A DNA stretch of 64,000 nucleotides from Odontesthes bonariensis (Eukaryota; Chordata; Actinopteri; Atheriniformes; Atherinopsidae): positions 19,707,536-19,771,535 of the forward strand of contig NC_134524.1 in NCBI RefSeq assembly GCF_027942865.1, in the 5' to 3' direction. Shown here in pieces: positions 46,420 to 58,655 of this stretch. Position numbers and translations under genes: made by a program. A model generated the notes under the pieces. That model did not search any database. It was given only the letters and a program-made list of their open reading frames with translations, and was not told the origin of the DNA. Each line of letters starts with the position of its first letter. Position 1 is the first letter of the stretch.

Positions 46420-49400
46420 TTAAAAAGAATGTATAAACTTTTCCTTTTTAAACCTCTCCATTAACCTTCTCTTACACTCATCTTCTCTCTTGGGTCTCTT
46501 AGGGCTACACCCACCTTTGCCTTGATCTTGTTGCTGATAGTCATCGACGAACTCTTTGCATTTCAAAGCTTTCTGAATAGATGTGAAGACCTGGAGAGAC
46601 AAGAATGTACAGGGTTTAACATCAGTTCCCGGATACATTCATCTGATGTTTAATATAAAAAGCTCTTTCCAACCATAATGCTTATCTACTCATACGTCGG
46701 ATTATGGCCTTAAAAGACAATTATACACAGTGTTATTTTAAGGTGTCCCTGATGAAAGATGACCGACTTGAAAGAAACGCTGAAAAGAAGAGAAAAGAAA
46801 ATCAAAAAAAATAAATAAATAAATCAGCAAGCAAAATTTACTAGAACTATCTTGCACTGCTACGACCTGTGCCTACTTCCCAACTAAAGCTGTACGAATG
46901 CAAAGTAGAATACAGAGTCGGCTGTTATTGTTACCAAACAGAAATAGCAGTCATGTCTGGTAACCTATGATTCAGAAGGTACCATCATACAGGAAATAAA
47001 CGGCAAACACAATGCATCTGTGGCATCCAATAAACATATTAACACTGAAGTCTCAAGTCTTTAAGTGCTTTTAATTGAAGCCTGCATTGCATCAAAAAAA
47101 TCCAAATCATCTGGAAACCAACTTTATAATAAGCAAAAAAAGGACTTTGTGAACTCTTCAGTTGTAAATAATTAGTGGCACCATGCATTAATTACCTCAT
47201 AAGCCTCGTCATCATTGGGGTATATGACAATGCGGACCAGGAGCGGTGAGCTGTTGGTTCGGCCCTGTTCAAATTTATTAACTTCCTCCAGTAACACCTT
47301 GGCTACCACGGTGTCAGGAAAACGAAGGGCAAGCCCAGACCCGAGCACCGGAAAAGCGACAGATCCAAACCCTCTGTTCTCACAGGCAGTCAGGATGTTG
47401 CTGATGCCCACTCGCAGCACCTGTAAAAGGTAAACATCCAGAATTCTTCAAGGGCATGCACACAGCTTAATGGAAACACGCCCCACGCACACTGCTCTCA
47501 CGACAAGAAATTCTCACAGAAACGCCCAGTAATTTCACCTCGACTGGAGATCCATTTTCATCATTATCCCAGCGACAGAGGTTGACGAACAACACTGCAT
47601 GAGATGGAAGTCCAGGCAACCCCTCCACCAGCACTGAGTCGCCAGGCATCGATTCATCTCTTTCTTCTGCTCGAAACCTTGAAGTCAGCTGAGGACCGAC
47701 GATTTCATTCAAAATGTTACCAATTCGGGTAGAGAGAGGATCATGGAGAACCATGGGTGATACCATGGCATCAACCTGAAAGACGAACAGGACATGTGGT
47801 GCAGATTGAACAGCAAATTAGTCAGCTTACTGGTCTGTAGCCACAATGATGTGAAATATGCAAAAAAAAAGAGGCGTGGCAATTAGTTGTCAAGCCAGAA
47901 ACTGTGTGTTTGCATAACTTTATAAGAAGGAAATGGTAGATGTGCAGATAGAGAACAGCTGATCTATTTTGAGAGATGTTTCCTGTCACCCGATGATTTA
48001 AAATCAGACATCCACACCACTTTAAGTTTTGCAAGGTATTTCTCACCTGTTGGGTCTCGATGGTCCCCTGAACAATCTCTACACAGACTCTGCCTCCAGG
48101 TACTTCAGCCTCATCTGGGTGAATCTGGGCAGAGGAGCATTCAGAGGTCAGCTCTTCCTCCTGGTCTTCCTCAGCACTGGGCCTTTCCTTCAGGGAGGTC
48201 GATGGCTGATCGTTAGGTTGTAGCTCACAATCTTCACCACTTGATGAAGCACCTGAGGCAGGAATGGACTGAGGGTCCTGCATCAAAAACACATTCAAAT
48301 CTTAACAGTTTACTGTTCTCAGTGACTGACATGTGTCAGATCAGAGAAACCTTGACGAAATGACTAAAAGAAATTGCGCTGACCTCTTCTGGAGCTGTGG
48401 GGGTGGTGCTGTTAGAGTGGGTGGGAGCTTCCCAGCTGCCCCGGACAGTGAACACCAGGCGACCATCTGCGAGCGCCACAGCATGCTCGGATCTCTTTAG
48501 GACTTCCTGCTGATCTAAAACAGAATGTGTCACATTTGTTATTTCAAGCATTAAACATGACCTAAAGAATACATTTATTCTCATGTCATGCTATGCATAA
48601 CTACCACACAGAGACAAGAATGAAGCTAATCATTTATATGAGCCGCGACAGTTATTCTTTAAAATGGCTGCTGTGGATACATGGAGTCATATTTGGGAAA
48701 CAATTGAAAAATACTGATTTAATTTCCTCTTGGACACTGTACATGTCAGACAACATATATTTTGATTCCAAGATATCTGTGACAAAGCTCTTATAAGCCG
48801 ATCAGCCACAACATTATGACCATTAACAGGTAAAATGAGTGACACTGCTGATCTTGATCATAAGCAAAGTCCTCCTAGAAAAGAGTCAGTCCACATGTGG
48901 CAACAGCATTCCCCGGCAGCAGCAGCTGGAATAACTGGAGGAAGGAATCAAATAAGGCATCAAAGGTTTTCAAAGCACCCCAGATAACAATCTGATTGGA
49001 ACTGGTGCCATCTGTGGAAGGAAGCTCAATTCACAGAGATGTCATCCAAAAACCCAAAGGCCTTTAAAGGGGAACTCCGGGGCATTTGAAGCGCATTTCC
49101 ATTGCTAGAGGTTGTCAAATACTGATAGTAGGACACAAACAGGTGCAAATCTGCGCTCCCTGTGTGGAGATCGCGCTGTTCGCTCAGCCTGTCATGCGAG
49201 GCTAATACGTGGTGGCTAAGGGGCAAGCGCTAACCCTTCCACGTAAAACAACAACTTGCACACTGCAGAAACGTCACACCACTTTATAAACCATCCGACA
49301 ATAAAGTCACAACCCTTACCATCAAAACCATATGCATGGTTCTCACATTACTGGCATGGGGACGTTACAAAACAACTTTATAAACAGCATGTAACTCACC

Positions 49401-52400
49401 GGCTGGTTGTAGGCTCGCGCATGTGAAAGCCCAAAAGAGTCGATGAAGAATAATCCCATATACAAAACAATTATCTTCTCTAGAAAAACTGTGTTCAAGT
49501 ATTTAAAACATTACAAGAATATATGTATTGTTGTAATGTTTTAAATACTTGAACGCAGTTTTTCTAGAGAATATAATTGTTTTGTATATGGGATTATTCT
49601 TCATCGACTCTTTTGGGCTTTCACATGCGCGAGCCTACAACCAGCCGGTGAGTGACATGCTGTTTATAAAGTTGTTTTGTAACGTCCCCATGCCAGTAAT
49701 GTGAGAACCATGCATATGGTTTTGATGGTAAGGCTTGTGACTTTATTGTCGGATGGTTTATAAAGTGGTGTGACGTTTCTGCAGTGTGCAAGTTGTTGTT
49801 TTACGTGGAAGGGTTAGCGCTTGCCCCTTAGCCACCACGTATTAGCCTCGCATGACAGGCTGAGCGAACAGCGCTATCTCCACACAGGGAGCGCAGATTT
49901 GCACCTGTCTGTGTCCTACTATCAGTATTTGACAACCTCTAGCAATGGAAATGCGCTTCAAATGCCCCGGAGTTCCCCTTTAACTCTTCCGGTGCCATTG
50001 ACGTCTATAGACGTCAATTTAAAAAAAAACGTTCACTGCCAAAGACGTCTATAGACGACAATTGCGTTTTTTAACGGAGCGGGCTGGGGGACAATCTGGC
50101 GGAGTTCGTCACTAAATCTTAGGCTTGTAAACACTAAACATAGAATATACTGGCAAAATTACCCGCAAGGTGGCAGCAGTGCCACTTTGCACAAAAAAAG
50201 AAAAAGCGTGTTTTCTCCGTTTTTTGGGTCAAACCAACCTATGTTCTACTGTCTATTACTAAAAGACTGAAAATGGTAGACACAAACTTTTTTTTCCTGA
50301 TCAAAGAAGAGAGTCTACTCTTTCTTTTGGTAATTTCGGTGTGTACATAGTCATAAGACACACTTTTCTGTGGGTCTTGGAAAATCAGTCAAAATACTGA
50401 AAAACACTTGGCAGTATGGGTGGCTCTGAACTGAAAATGGCTGGCAGCCAATGAGTTAAGGATCAACTGTTAAAGGGATAGTTCGCCTCTTTTGACATGA
50501 AGCTGTATGACATCCCATATTAGCAATATCATTTATGAACATTGACTTACTCCCTGCTGTGTCCTTTGAGCTGAGTTCAAGCCGAGTTTTGGCGTTGAGG
50601 AAGCTAGTCCAGCTAGTTGGCTGGGGTCCCGAAAATAAAGCATCTTGCTTCTCAAAACAATATGCGTTCAAAAGAGTAATACATTTGCATCACAAAATCG
50701 TCCCTCCAAAAAAGTCAGACCTCACAAATCGCTTGGCGCTATTTTTGCCTCCCTTTGTATCACTGCGTGCTGCCACCTGCCGATAGCCGCACCTGTTACG
50801 ATGTTTACTGCTCTGTCTGCACAGTTTACACAGCCCGCAGTGATATGAAGGTAGAGAGAAATAGCGCCAAGCAATTGTGAGGTCTGACTTTTTCTGGATG
50901 AACGATTTTGTGATTTGTGATTGCAAATGTATTACTCTTTTAAACGCATATTGTTTTGAGAAGCAAGACGCTTTATTTTCAGGACCCTAGCAAACTAGCC
51001 GGACTACCTTCATCAACGCCAAAACGAGGCTGGAACTCGGCTCACAGGACGCAGCGGGGGGTAAGAAAATGTTCATAAATTATATTGCTAATATGGGATG
51101 TCATACAGCTTCATGTCAAAAGAGGCAAACTATCCCTTTAAAGTGGCGCTATGCAACTTTCAGTAATACGGGGTTTGTTTACCATGCAATACACACCCCA
51201 AAGCTGTAGGGGGAGCTCCGTAGAAAATAAGGCGACAGTCTAGCCAGACTGTCGTAAACCCACCAGAGGCAATTTACAGTTTATTTTTCAAGACACTGGC
51301 AGAGAGTTGTAGAGCCGTCGACAGCTAATGGAGAGGGGGTGTGTCTTATCAGGCTACCTGGCTCGGCTCAGAGCCCTTTACGACCTGCCGTGAAGCAGTA
51401 GTTCTCAGCTCTCGTGTGTCGCGAGACTTCCAGAGGTAAACAAAGCACGCGGCGGCGCCACAGGCAAAGTTGCAAGCGCTGTTTCGGTCTAGGGCCACCA
51501 GATGGAGATGGAAATGTCACCGTTTTCATCAGAACGGGTCAGCCAAGCAATCTGATGATTGCCAAGCAATTTTATGACCATGAAAAAGTTGCATTGTGCC
51601 GCTTTAACATTCCAGTAACATGGGGCACCCTCAGTGGTTTTTTTTCCCACACCCTGACTGGTCAGAGCACTTTTGGCAGCATGAGAAGGACCTACTCCAT
51701 ATTTGGCAGGTGGTTATAATGTTGAGGATAATCATTGACATTGTGTTCACAGTTATCACCATCCTTTGGGGGCACTGAGTTCATGTGCACGTTGTTTACC
51801 TCATAAACAGGATATCACTGCGAGTCTGCATTCAAAACTGAGATCATCTCACTTGCATCAGAACTTTACCCGAATGGCAAACTTTTTTGTAATGGTGTTT
51901 TTTTTTCTTCTTCTTCTTCTCTTATCGCATGTAACAATATTGCACTGCGCAAGGCAATGGAAATGGGCACAATAAGATGAACACCATGGGTGTTTTAAAA
52001 TTGCAAATCAACATTCCAAGAATATAGAAATAGGCTACGGTATTTTGTATTTATTTAACTTTACCTAATCACTCATTGCCTAAAATAGATGGTTGACATT
52101 TCTCCGCCTCGGTTTTACAGGAAGGAAGGAAGGAAGGAAGGAAGCACATACAAGGCCTGTCGACACGCAGGGATTAATGGAAATTATATTGCTGCCAATA
52201 AAAGGAGAAGGAAAATAGAAACGGGAACATTTCATAGGAATAAACACGGGGAGTCAGAAATGACGAAAGAAGTCCAAAACGAAAAGAGACAAATCAAATA
52301 AAAAAGTTTAGATGGCTGAGTAAATAAACAGGGATATCAACACAAAGGTGAATTAATGCAGGTGAAAAATCAAATCAATCATGCTACATTAGTTTCATAT

Positions 52401-52923
52401 CTGTCAGGTTTACCATGTTACAGATAAGAGTTCGTGAACATGAAAACTGGACAGTCACAAGTCAGTGACTTTGGTTTCGTTTTCCGCGGAAATTCCCACT
52501 TTTTTTAAAAGCGCTTCCACACCAGTTTTGACCTGCTTTATGATTTATTGTGCAGTCTCGTTTGCAAATTAAGCACTTAAACTTGGCCCATCCAGTCTTT
52601 GTACAGAGAGTTTTCAAAGAAATGGGACTAATGTACCTACAGTTGGATGGACAGGGTTCCTCTTGGATAAGACGACCCCCGTCATAAAATAATGAAAAGA
52701 GCAGATTTAAGTATGAGCAGATAACTGAGCGTATCTTTACTGTACCTTTTTGACATCGGAAAGTTAAACAGTAGACGTTGTCAGCCACAGTCCTCAGTGG
52801 GCCGCACTCTCCTCCGCCGGATCTGCGTCGAACACGGAAATATGCTTCCACTTTCTTCACCTGCTGCTCCCCGAGAGGCCAGTGGCACTCGAAGAAAACG
52901 GGGTACTGGTGAATATCATCCAT
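46420..52923 (-). CDS. Macrodomain protein with PARP14/DTX3L-like N-terminus
   Basis: Six exons on the minus strand keep one frame for 390 residues: 52,923-52,746; 48,514-48,384; 48,277-48,047; 47,775-47,539; 47,420-47,196; 46,590-46,420. Every junction is GT-AG. Exons 1-2 encode an RRM-like module with RRSGGGECGP, the signature shared by PARP10, PARP14 and DTX3L N-termini, then QEVLKRSEHAVAL. Exon 3 is acidic and Ser-rich, probably disordered. Exons 3-5 form one macrodomain: VCVEIVQGTIETQQVDAMVS, GDSVLVEGLPGLPSHAVLFV, VAFPVLGSGLALRFP. The usual ADP-ribose-binding VNAAN is replaced by VSPMV, so ligand binding may differ. Exon 6 ends in a basic tail (SPKRPKRE; RRLMERFKKEKF), a possible nuclear signal. 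No catalytic PARP or RING domain follows. A role in ADP-ribose signalling during interferon responses is inferred from family. Confidence 0.85.
49068..49979. mobile_element. TTAA-flanked palindromic MITE, 912 bp
   Basis: The termini are AGGGGAACTCCGGGGCATTT and its inverse, flanked by TTAA on both sides. The arms of about 445 bases are almost perfect inverted copies meeting near 49,515-49,530 (AAACATTACAA, TTGTAATGTTT). It carries no transposase. The two arms differ at only a handful of positions, which suggests a recent insertion or arm conversion. Confidence 0.92.
49984..50469. other. Intron 1 segment between MITEs
   Basis: The short motif GACGTCTATAGACG occurs twice near 50,000-50,055 (GACGTCTATAGACGTC and GACGTCTATAGACGAC). 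Nothing else is recognised here. It is likely part of another unrecognised repeat. Confidence 0.4.
50474..51137. mobile_element. TTAA-flanked MITE, 664 bp
   Basis: It begins AGGGATAGTTCGCCTCTTTT and ends with the inverse AAAAGAGGCAAACTATCCCT, with TTAA at each side. The arms of about 270 bases are imperfect inverted copies, more diverged than in the neighbouring 912-bp MITE, so it is probably older. Confidence 0.9.
51142..51603. mobile_element. TTAA-flanked MITE, 462 bp, abutting the previous one
   Basis: It begins AGTGGCGCTATGCAACTTTC and ends AAAAAGTTGCATTGTGCCGCT. TTAA lies on both sides, and the left TTAA is the same one that ends the preceding MITE. It must therefore have inserted into the target duplication of its neighbour, or the reverse. 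Confidence 0.85.
51731..52745. other. Remainder of macrodomain-gene intron 1
   Basis: It has a short TTC run near 51,908 and a (GGAA)n tract at about 52,121-52,144. No exon was recognised. The intron donor (CAAAAAG before GTACAG) lies at its right edge. Confidence 0.5.
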
Positions 52924-52932
52924 CGTCCGCAG

Positions 52933-52942
52933 GAAAGGGGAA
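52933..52942 (+). promoter_or_regulatory. Weak ISRE-like site at the macrodomain-gene 5' end
   Basis: GAAAGGGGAA differs from the GAAANNGAAA core by one base. It lies just upstream of the start codon, so it is probably in the 5' UTR or core promoter. The match is weak and could be chance. Confidence 0.25.
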
Positions 52943-53084
52943 GAAGCCGAACTTCCGCAGAATGCAGCACTTTGTTGAGCGACAGATTTACAGTATCACA
53001 GCTCCGTGTCCGTTCCGCGCAGAGCTGTGCTGATAACTGAGAGCAACTGCAAAACAAGCGTCAGCTGATGCTGTGGGTGGGACG

Positions 53085-53960
53085 ACCGTGGTGAAGTTGG
53101 TTTGATATTGGATATTCGACATAAGGAAATAAGGTGTCTTTTTTTTCCAATACCTCCCAAGCCTTGTGACCTAGTGACTCCAAACCAATGCAGAATAGTT
53201 CTCCTATGTAGTAACAACCACACACACCTTTTTTTTACATCAATTGTATGCACACGCTATTTCATATGATTTTTTAAAAAGTAAACAGTGTAGGGATATA
53301 ATCAGTGCAAAGCTGTCACTGTTGTTAAATAGAATTTATTGAGAAGTATGGACTAGCTCCATGTCAACTACAGCTCTGTTTACCAGCCTGTCAAGTCATC
53401 CAACGTCCCTCTTCTTTATGCTACCTCCCCAGCAAAATTCAGCATAGGAAAGGACACTGGCAGGATTATTAGTGCCACATAGCAGCACAGTTCTTCATTG
53501 GTTTGGGGTGTTTGGGTTCCATAAAATGGAAGCTATTGAACAAAAAGCTGTTTTCCACAAGAAATAAATGGAATTCTTAAAAAAATAGAGGACGCAAACT
53601 ATTACTTCATATTGAGGTGTCTATGGTTGGTACTACATAGGAGAACTACTCTGCATTGGTTTGGAGTCACTAGGTCACATGGCTTGGGAGGTATTGAAAA
53701 AAAGAGACCATTCCCTATAGGAAATAATGGCTTTTCCTTTAAAAAAAAAAAATCATAAAAATAGAGTGTGCATACAATTGAAGTAAAAAAAAAAAAAAAA
53801 AAGGTGTGCCTGGTTGGTGCTACAAAGGAGAACTATTCTGCATTGGTTTGGAGTCACTAGGTCACAAGGCTTGGGAGGTATTGGAAAAAAAAAAAGACAC
53901 ATTATTTCCTTATTGTGAATATCTGTCGAATATCCAATATCAAACCAACTTCACCACGGT
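53085..53960. mobile_element. MITE with 9-bp target duplication, 876 bp
   Basis: The termini are ACCGTGGTGAAGTTGGTTTG and its inverse, flanked by GGTGGGACG on each side. TIR homology extends about 190 bases inward through CAATACCTCCCAAGCC and the TTGGAGTCACTAGGTCAC motif. That block also occurs a third time internally near 53,630-53,700. A 9-bp duplication suggests a Mutator-like or Merlin-like transposase. It lies about 160 bases upstream of the macrodomain gene's start codon. Confidence 0.88.
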
Positions 53961-53969
53961 GGTGGGACG

Positions 53970-55268
53970 GGCTGTCATCCGTCTGTCTGACCTTCATACG
54001 CAACATAGTTAACCATAACGCGCGAATATTACTCTGTCCTTTTTGTTGGATCAAACTCCCTGTAATTCAATAGAAAACTTAATCATGTCATTTATTGCAG
54101 CAGACCTCTGAAATTCCACTTTTATATATATATATATATAAATAAATGTTTATGAATCATGAATTAAAACTGAAATATTGAATTCTCAATTATAAATGAT
54201 GAACTAAAAGTCCTGTGCCGATTTAGTCCTCAAACTGATCAATTGGATTTACACCGTTTGATCCAGCAGATGTATTTTACCTATGTCTTTGAAACTAATA
54301 AAACCAGTTACTCCATTCTAGCAGGACTATTCCAGTGTTCCTTATGTGCAATCATATTTTGTCAAGACTATATATGCTAAAGGTATGGAAGTTGCCTGAA
54401 GTGGCATTGGTAAGTGTGTCACATTTTTACAGCAATCAAACATCAGCTTTATGCTGCTTTCCAAACATATGAGACAATTAAGGCTCCTTAACAAATGATA
54501 TCAAATCATCATATAAACCTGTTGTAGTAGTGGAGTTGCTGTCAGACTAATTATAAATCTCTTGGCCGGGGCTACAGAGTGTAAAGGTCGACCAGTGTTG
54601 CGTCAGCTGATACGCCATCTACTCCCTACCTGGGTTTTCATGTGGATGATTCAACTAATACAGACATGGAAATATTCCCCCCATCATTACGCTGCTAAAG
54701 ACACAGCTTTAATAGACATTTACACTTTAAGATTCATATACACTTAAGACTGTTAATTGGCCAAAAATACACTCACATATCAAATAAACTCATACGCCGA
54801 GTATGCATATTTATTCATTTATTTCTCTTAAAAATGACAAAGACAAAAATAACAATTTCTACATGCACATTAAAAAAAGTAAAAGGTGGGTTCTTAACAC
54901 TGATGGTAGATGTGGCAAGGAGAGCCGACTTTTTCTGAGCAGCTGCTTAAAACAAATAAGAACTCCAAAAAGTTGGGAACTCAGGGCCATAACACTGTGG
55001 GACTGGCTGGAAACCACACTGGAGCATTTAAAATCAAATCACGCTAATCACTACTGTGGAACACACTCCGTTTGTCTTGCTGAATACTGGTAGTTTGAAT
55101 ACAGGAGCAGATCAAACTGAATATAAGTAACTATACGTCGACTTATTCAACTGAAACATCGATCACAGGTCGCTGTTTCTGCTGAGGCCAAAAATGTCCT
55201 CTCACATGTTCAACTGTGGCGTTTGTGGGAAAATATTGACTCAGTTTACAGCCCAAAGAGTGACCTCA
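53970..55268. other. Spacer; right part is TRIM 3' UTR
   Basis: No gene was seen in the left part, which is AT-rich with a TATATA run near 54,125. The part closest to 55,268 lies downstream of the TRIM stop codon on the minus strand and is probably its 3' UTR. Confidence 0.45.
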
Positions 55269-58225
55269 TCACCATAGCTTCATCACTTCTGCGTTGCTCT
55301 CAACGTTTGATCCATCTCTCAGCCAGAGGCCTGGATAGAGAGGCTGAGTGAAGCTGGTCTGCTCTTTGTGGAGCAGAGTCATCTGGTCAGAGACGCTATA
55401 AAAAGACAGCTCGCCTGCCTTATAATCCAGGTACACTCCAATCCTGGAGGATGCAGGGCCTCGCACTTTTCTGGTTGCTGCGTTATGTCGGAAAGCGTAA
55501 GCACCTGGGGCGCACTTTAAGCTCCACGACTTCTTATTCTTTCCAAACGCCGAGTCGTCTGACGCTTTGCTGATGTCTTTGTAAGCCACTGCCACCTCCC
55601 ACAGACGACATCTTGAGCTGACCTCCCAGTAGCATCGCTCCGACAGACCCTCTCTGCACAGCACCTGCCCCACATCCGTAAACCTGTCAGAGTGATGGGG
55701 ATAAGGTTGCGGCCAGATATGACTCGTCACCCGCCGGCCTTGCTGAGAGATGGACAGACATCTGTGAACAGTGTTGGTGTCCAGCGTTAAGGTGCGACAG
55801 TCTGTTAGAAAAGCAAAGCAGGAACACGGGGCAACATTACTATCACTCATCTGGTGTTCAGTTCATTATTAAGATGATTTAATTTTGTACTCACAGTGTA
55901 AAAACTCTTCTCTGGTCTTTGGCTTAGGTGGCAGTACAACACCTACAGCACAGACTGTCGACAGAGGGGAGGAAAAAAAAAAAAAAAAAAAGATTCTGAA
56001 TCCCACACAGCGTGAAAGAGAGCACCGTTCATGAACTACAATTTCTCTCACATACCTCTGGCAGAGATCTTGGGCCATGTCTTCTTTATGAGATCCTCTA
56101 TGTCACCTTTCAGTTCGCACACACACTTAGTCGCCGTTTCCATCGAATGGCGAGGACGAACAACGGCACCGGGTGGCAAGTCTGGAGATTCACATGAGGC
56201 GGACAGAGACTGGAAAGTCTGCGGGTCAGTAAGTCCGAGACAAAAAAAAAAAAAATTTTTGAATAATACTGGAAGAAGATACTCGTCTGCTTAATATATG
56301 CAGTCTTTTTTGTGAAAGAGTGATGGAGCAGACAACTTACAGGGCTATCAAGTCTTGTGCAGTTGCCATTTTATGGAAAAACACATTTAAACCTGACGCA
56401 AGTCAGGATCTGATCAGAGCAGAGCAGCAGTCTCAGAATGCTTTGTTGTTTCACCGTGTGACAGTAGGAACGGAAAAGTATGTTTTATTGACAAGTCTGC
56501 GGTCTTAATTTAGCCAGAAGTCATAAGATGCAAAGCCCGCTTTTAGGCTTTGTCCTAAAGAAATGTTACGCAAGTTCTGCATGTAAACTGACAGTAAAAA
56601 CGTGGCCTGCCTGAATGAAATGAATGTGGTCGGTGGTTTGAGAAAGCTGGTCCAGGTCGGCGTCTCTTTTTCTCAGCTTGGCGATCTCGGCCTCCAGCTG
56701 CAGCTGCAGCTCTTCAGCCTGAGCGACGGCGATGTTCTCCTGGGATCCCATCAGCTGCTTTGCTAAAAGTCGCCTTCTTTGAATGGAGGAGATCAGCTGG
56801 TCCATCATGTCGTCAATGGACTTCACTGCAGTCTGGCAGCAGCTCTGCTTGCACACACACCAAACACAACAAGACTTTTCTCTCATTAACTTTCACTGTG
56901 GTTCATTTTCAACCATTTTCCAAACCAGAAAAAGACCACTGAAAGCAAAACTTACTGGAAGCAACTCCCATTTTATGACTACGGGGGCACACCAACACGT
57001 TAAACAACATTCATTTACGTGTTAAGCAACAATAATTTTCTGCGTTACTCAACTGAGTCAACACATGGACTGAAGGAGCGAGCAGAAAAATGATTACAGA
57101 GGCATTAAATCTGAAGCTACGCCATAAGCTACAGCGTAGCTGATGTTGGAATACATAACCTGCCGTCCCATTCCACACCTTAAATTCCTTCAGAGCTTGA
57201 ACCAGCTCATTCACTTCGCATTCCCTCTCCTGGAGTCTCTTCTGGACTTTCTTTTGGTTCATGACCAGCAGTTCCTGAAAGAAATCGTTTGTGCAACAAC
57301 TTGAATGTGGCCGGTTTAATCCACAGAGAATTACTGCTTCTAAAAACTCAGACCAGGTTTTCAAAAGCTGCGAAAATGCATGTAAAAAAATGCATGTTTT
57401 TACATTCAGCACAAACACGTTCCTGTGCCATGTTCACTGTGCTCTGCTGTGTCTCCCATCATACCTGTTCTTCAGCTCTTTCTGCCGCAGCCGACACATT
57501 GGAATGGCGGCTGTGGTGCTCTATAGAGCACAGGCAGCAGATGCACCTCTTATCCGTCTTACAATAGATGTCCATCAGCCTGTTGTGCTGCGTACACACC
57601 TTCTCCTTTACTGGGATCGTAACTGAGACCAGCTGGTGTGTCTTTAACGCGGGAAATATGTAGTGAGGCTTCAGGTGAGCGGCACAGTACGATGCCAAGC
57701 ACGTCAGGCAAGACTTGGAGGCCGTGCTTTGTCTGGAACTGCTGCAGAAATCACAGGCCACGTCTGCAGGGCCGGCACAGGGAGAGCACTGCTGGGTGCT
57801 CAGCCCGCTCAGGTTCTCCACAACCTAAAAATAACAAATAAAAACAAACTGCTGAATCTCAGCCTGCAAAGTGGGACGGTTTCATATATCACATGTATGA
57901 GCTCAACAGTCACACTGCAGAACCTGTTATTCAAAAGACTCACAATCTCAAACATACAATATTAAATTATTTTTTATTTTTGGCCGTGTGGAACACTGAA
58001 GTCTGTCAGACAAGCTACAACTCCGTTCAGTTAAAGGGTTCTGAGGTACACGGACTATTCATTTAGCATTTTATCGACATATTAAGGAGTTTGAGTTGTA
58101 ACGGGACAAAACAAAAAAAACTGGTACTTGGATGGCAAATTTCATTTAAAACACACCATTTAATTTTGTGGAACATAAATTAAAGCATGTTTATTTAATG
58201 TTGTGAAAACAGATAATAAAATAGA

Positions 58226-58264
<39 letters not shown>

Positions 58265-58600
58265 TAACAATAATTCAACTGTTAGGCCGCAATGTGGTGC
58301 TACAGCGTCACTTATCTGCGCTCATGAGTCTGTGGCAAACAGTTGGAAGTGTAAAAGCATCACCTCTGCCAGCATGGTGTTCTTCCCCAGAACAGGGCGG
58401 GACTGGAAGATCTGCCTGCACTGAGGGCAGCTGTACTCCCCCTTATTCTCTTCATGGTCCCAGCATCTCTCAATGCAGATTCTGCAGTAGCTGTGTCCGC
58501 ACTGGACGGTGACGGGTTCTTTTAACAGATCCAGACATAACGCACACCAGAACTGAATGTTGTCCGTCGCAACACCTCGATGCAGCGGCTCCTCTGCCAT
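55269..58600 (-). CDS. finTRIM-like E3 ligase: RING, B-boxes, coiled coil, PRY-SPRY
   Basis: Seven minus-strand exons keep one frame for 561 residues: 58,600-58,364; 57,824-57,465; 57,274-57,179; 56,847-56,611; 56,218-56,056; 55,954-55,895; 55,801-55,269. Exon 1 is the RING ([20 protein letters not shown], then [10 protein letters not shown] and CPQCR). Exon 2 has two B-box-like segments (CDFCSSSRQ to [27 protein letters not shown] to HHSRH). Exons 3 (96 bp) and 4 (237 bp) are coiled coil, ending DHIHFIQ. Exon 5 begins [15 protein letters not shown]. Exon 6 is a 60-bp linker ([14 protein letters not shown]). Exon 7 is PRY-SPRY ([42 protein letters not shown]). The exon 4 donor is GC rather than GT. 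The layout and residues match the fish-specific finTRIM group, ubiquitin ligases linked to antiviral responses. The specific member is not identified. Confidence 0.9.
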
Positions 58601-58642
58601 GTTTGGATGAACCGCACACGTGCAGAGTGAGGGGCTTAATTA

Positions 58643-58655
58643 GATTCGTTTTCGC
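58643..58655 (-). promoter_or_regulatory. ISRE/IRF-like site upstream of the TRIM gene
   Basis: On the minus strand GCGAAAACGAATC contains GAAAACGAAT, one base off the GAAANNGAAA core bound by IRF proteins. It lies about 45-55 bases upstream of the start codon, a usual distance for interferon-induced fish promoters. Function is inferred only. Confidence 0.4.

Larger units (their letters stand above)
48797..51730. mobile_element. Older element hosting three nested MITEs in intron 1
   Basis: The left end contains GCCACAACATTATGACC and the right end, inverted, TCAACATTATAACCACCTGC. These are the termini of a widespread fish repeat. Between them lie three later TTAA-flanked insertions. Without these the host element would be under 1 kb. 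No target duplication was established. Confidence 0.6.

Noticed and set aside
53806-54012. Frame reading KGELFCIGLESLGHKAWE
   Set aside because: Part of the MITE terminal repeat. The same peptide is encoded at the other end.
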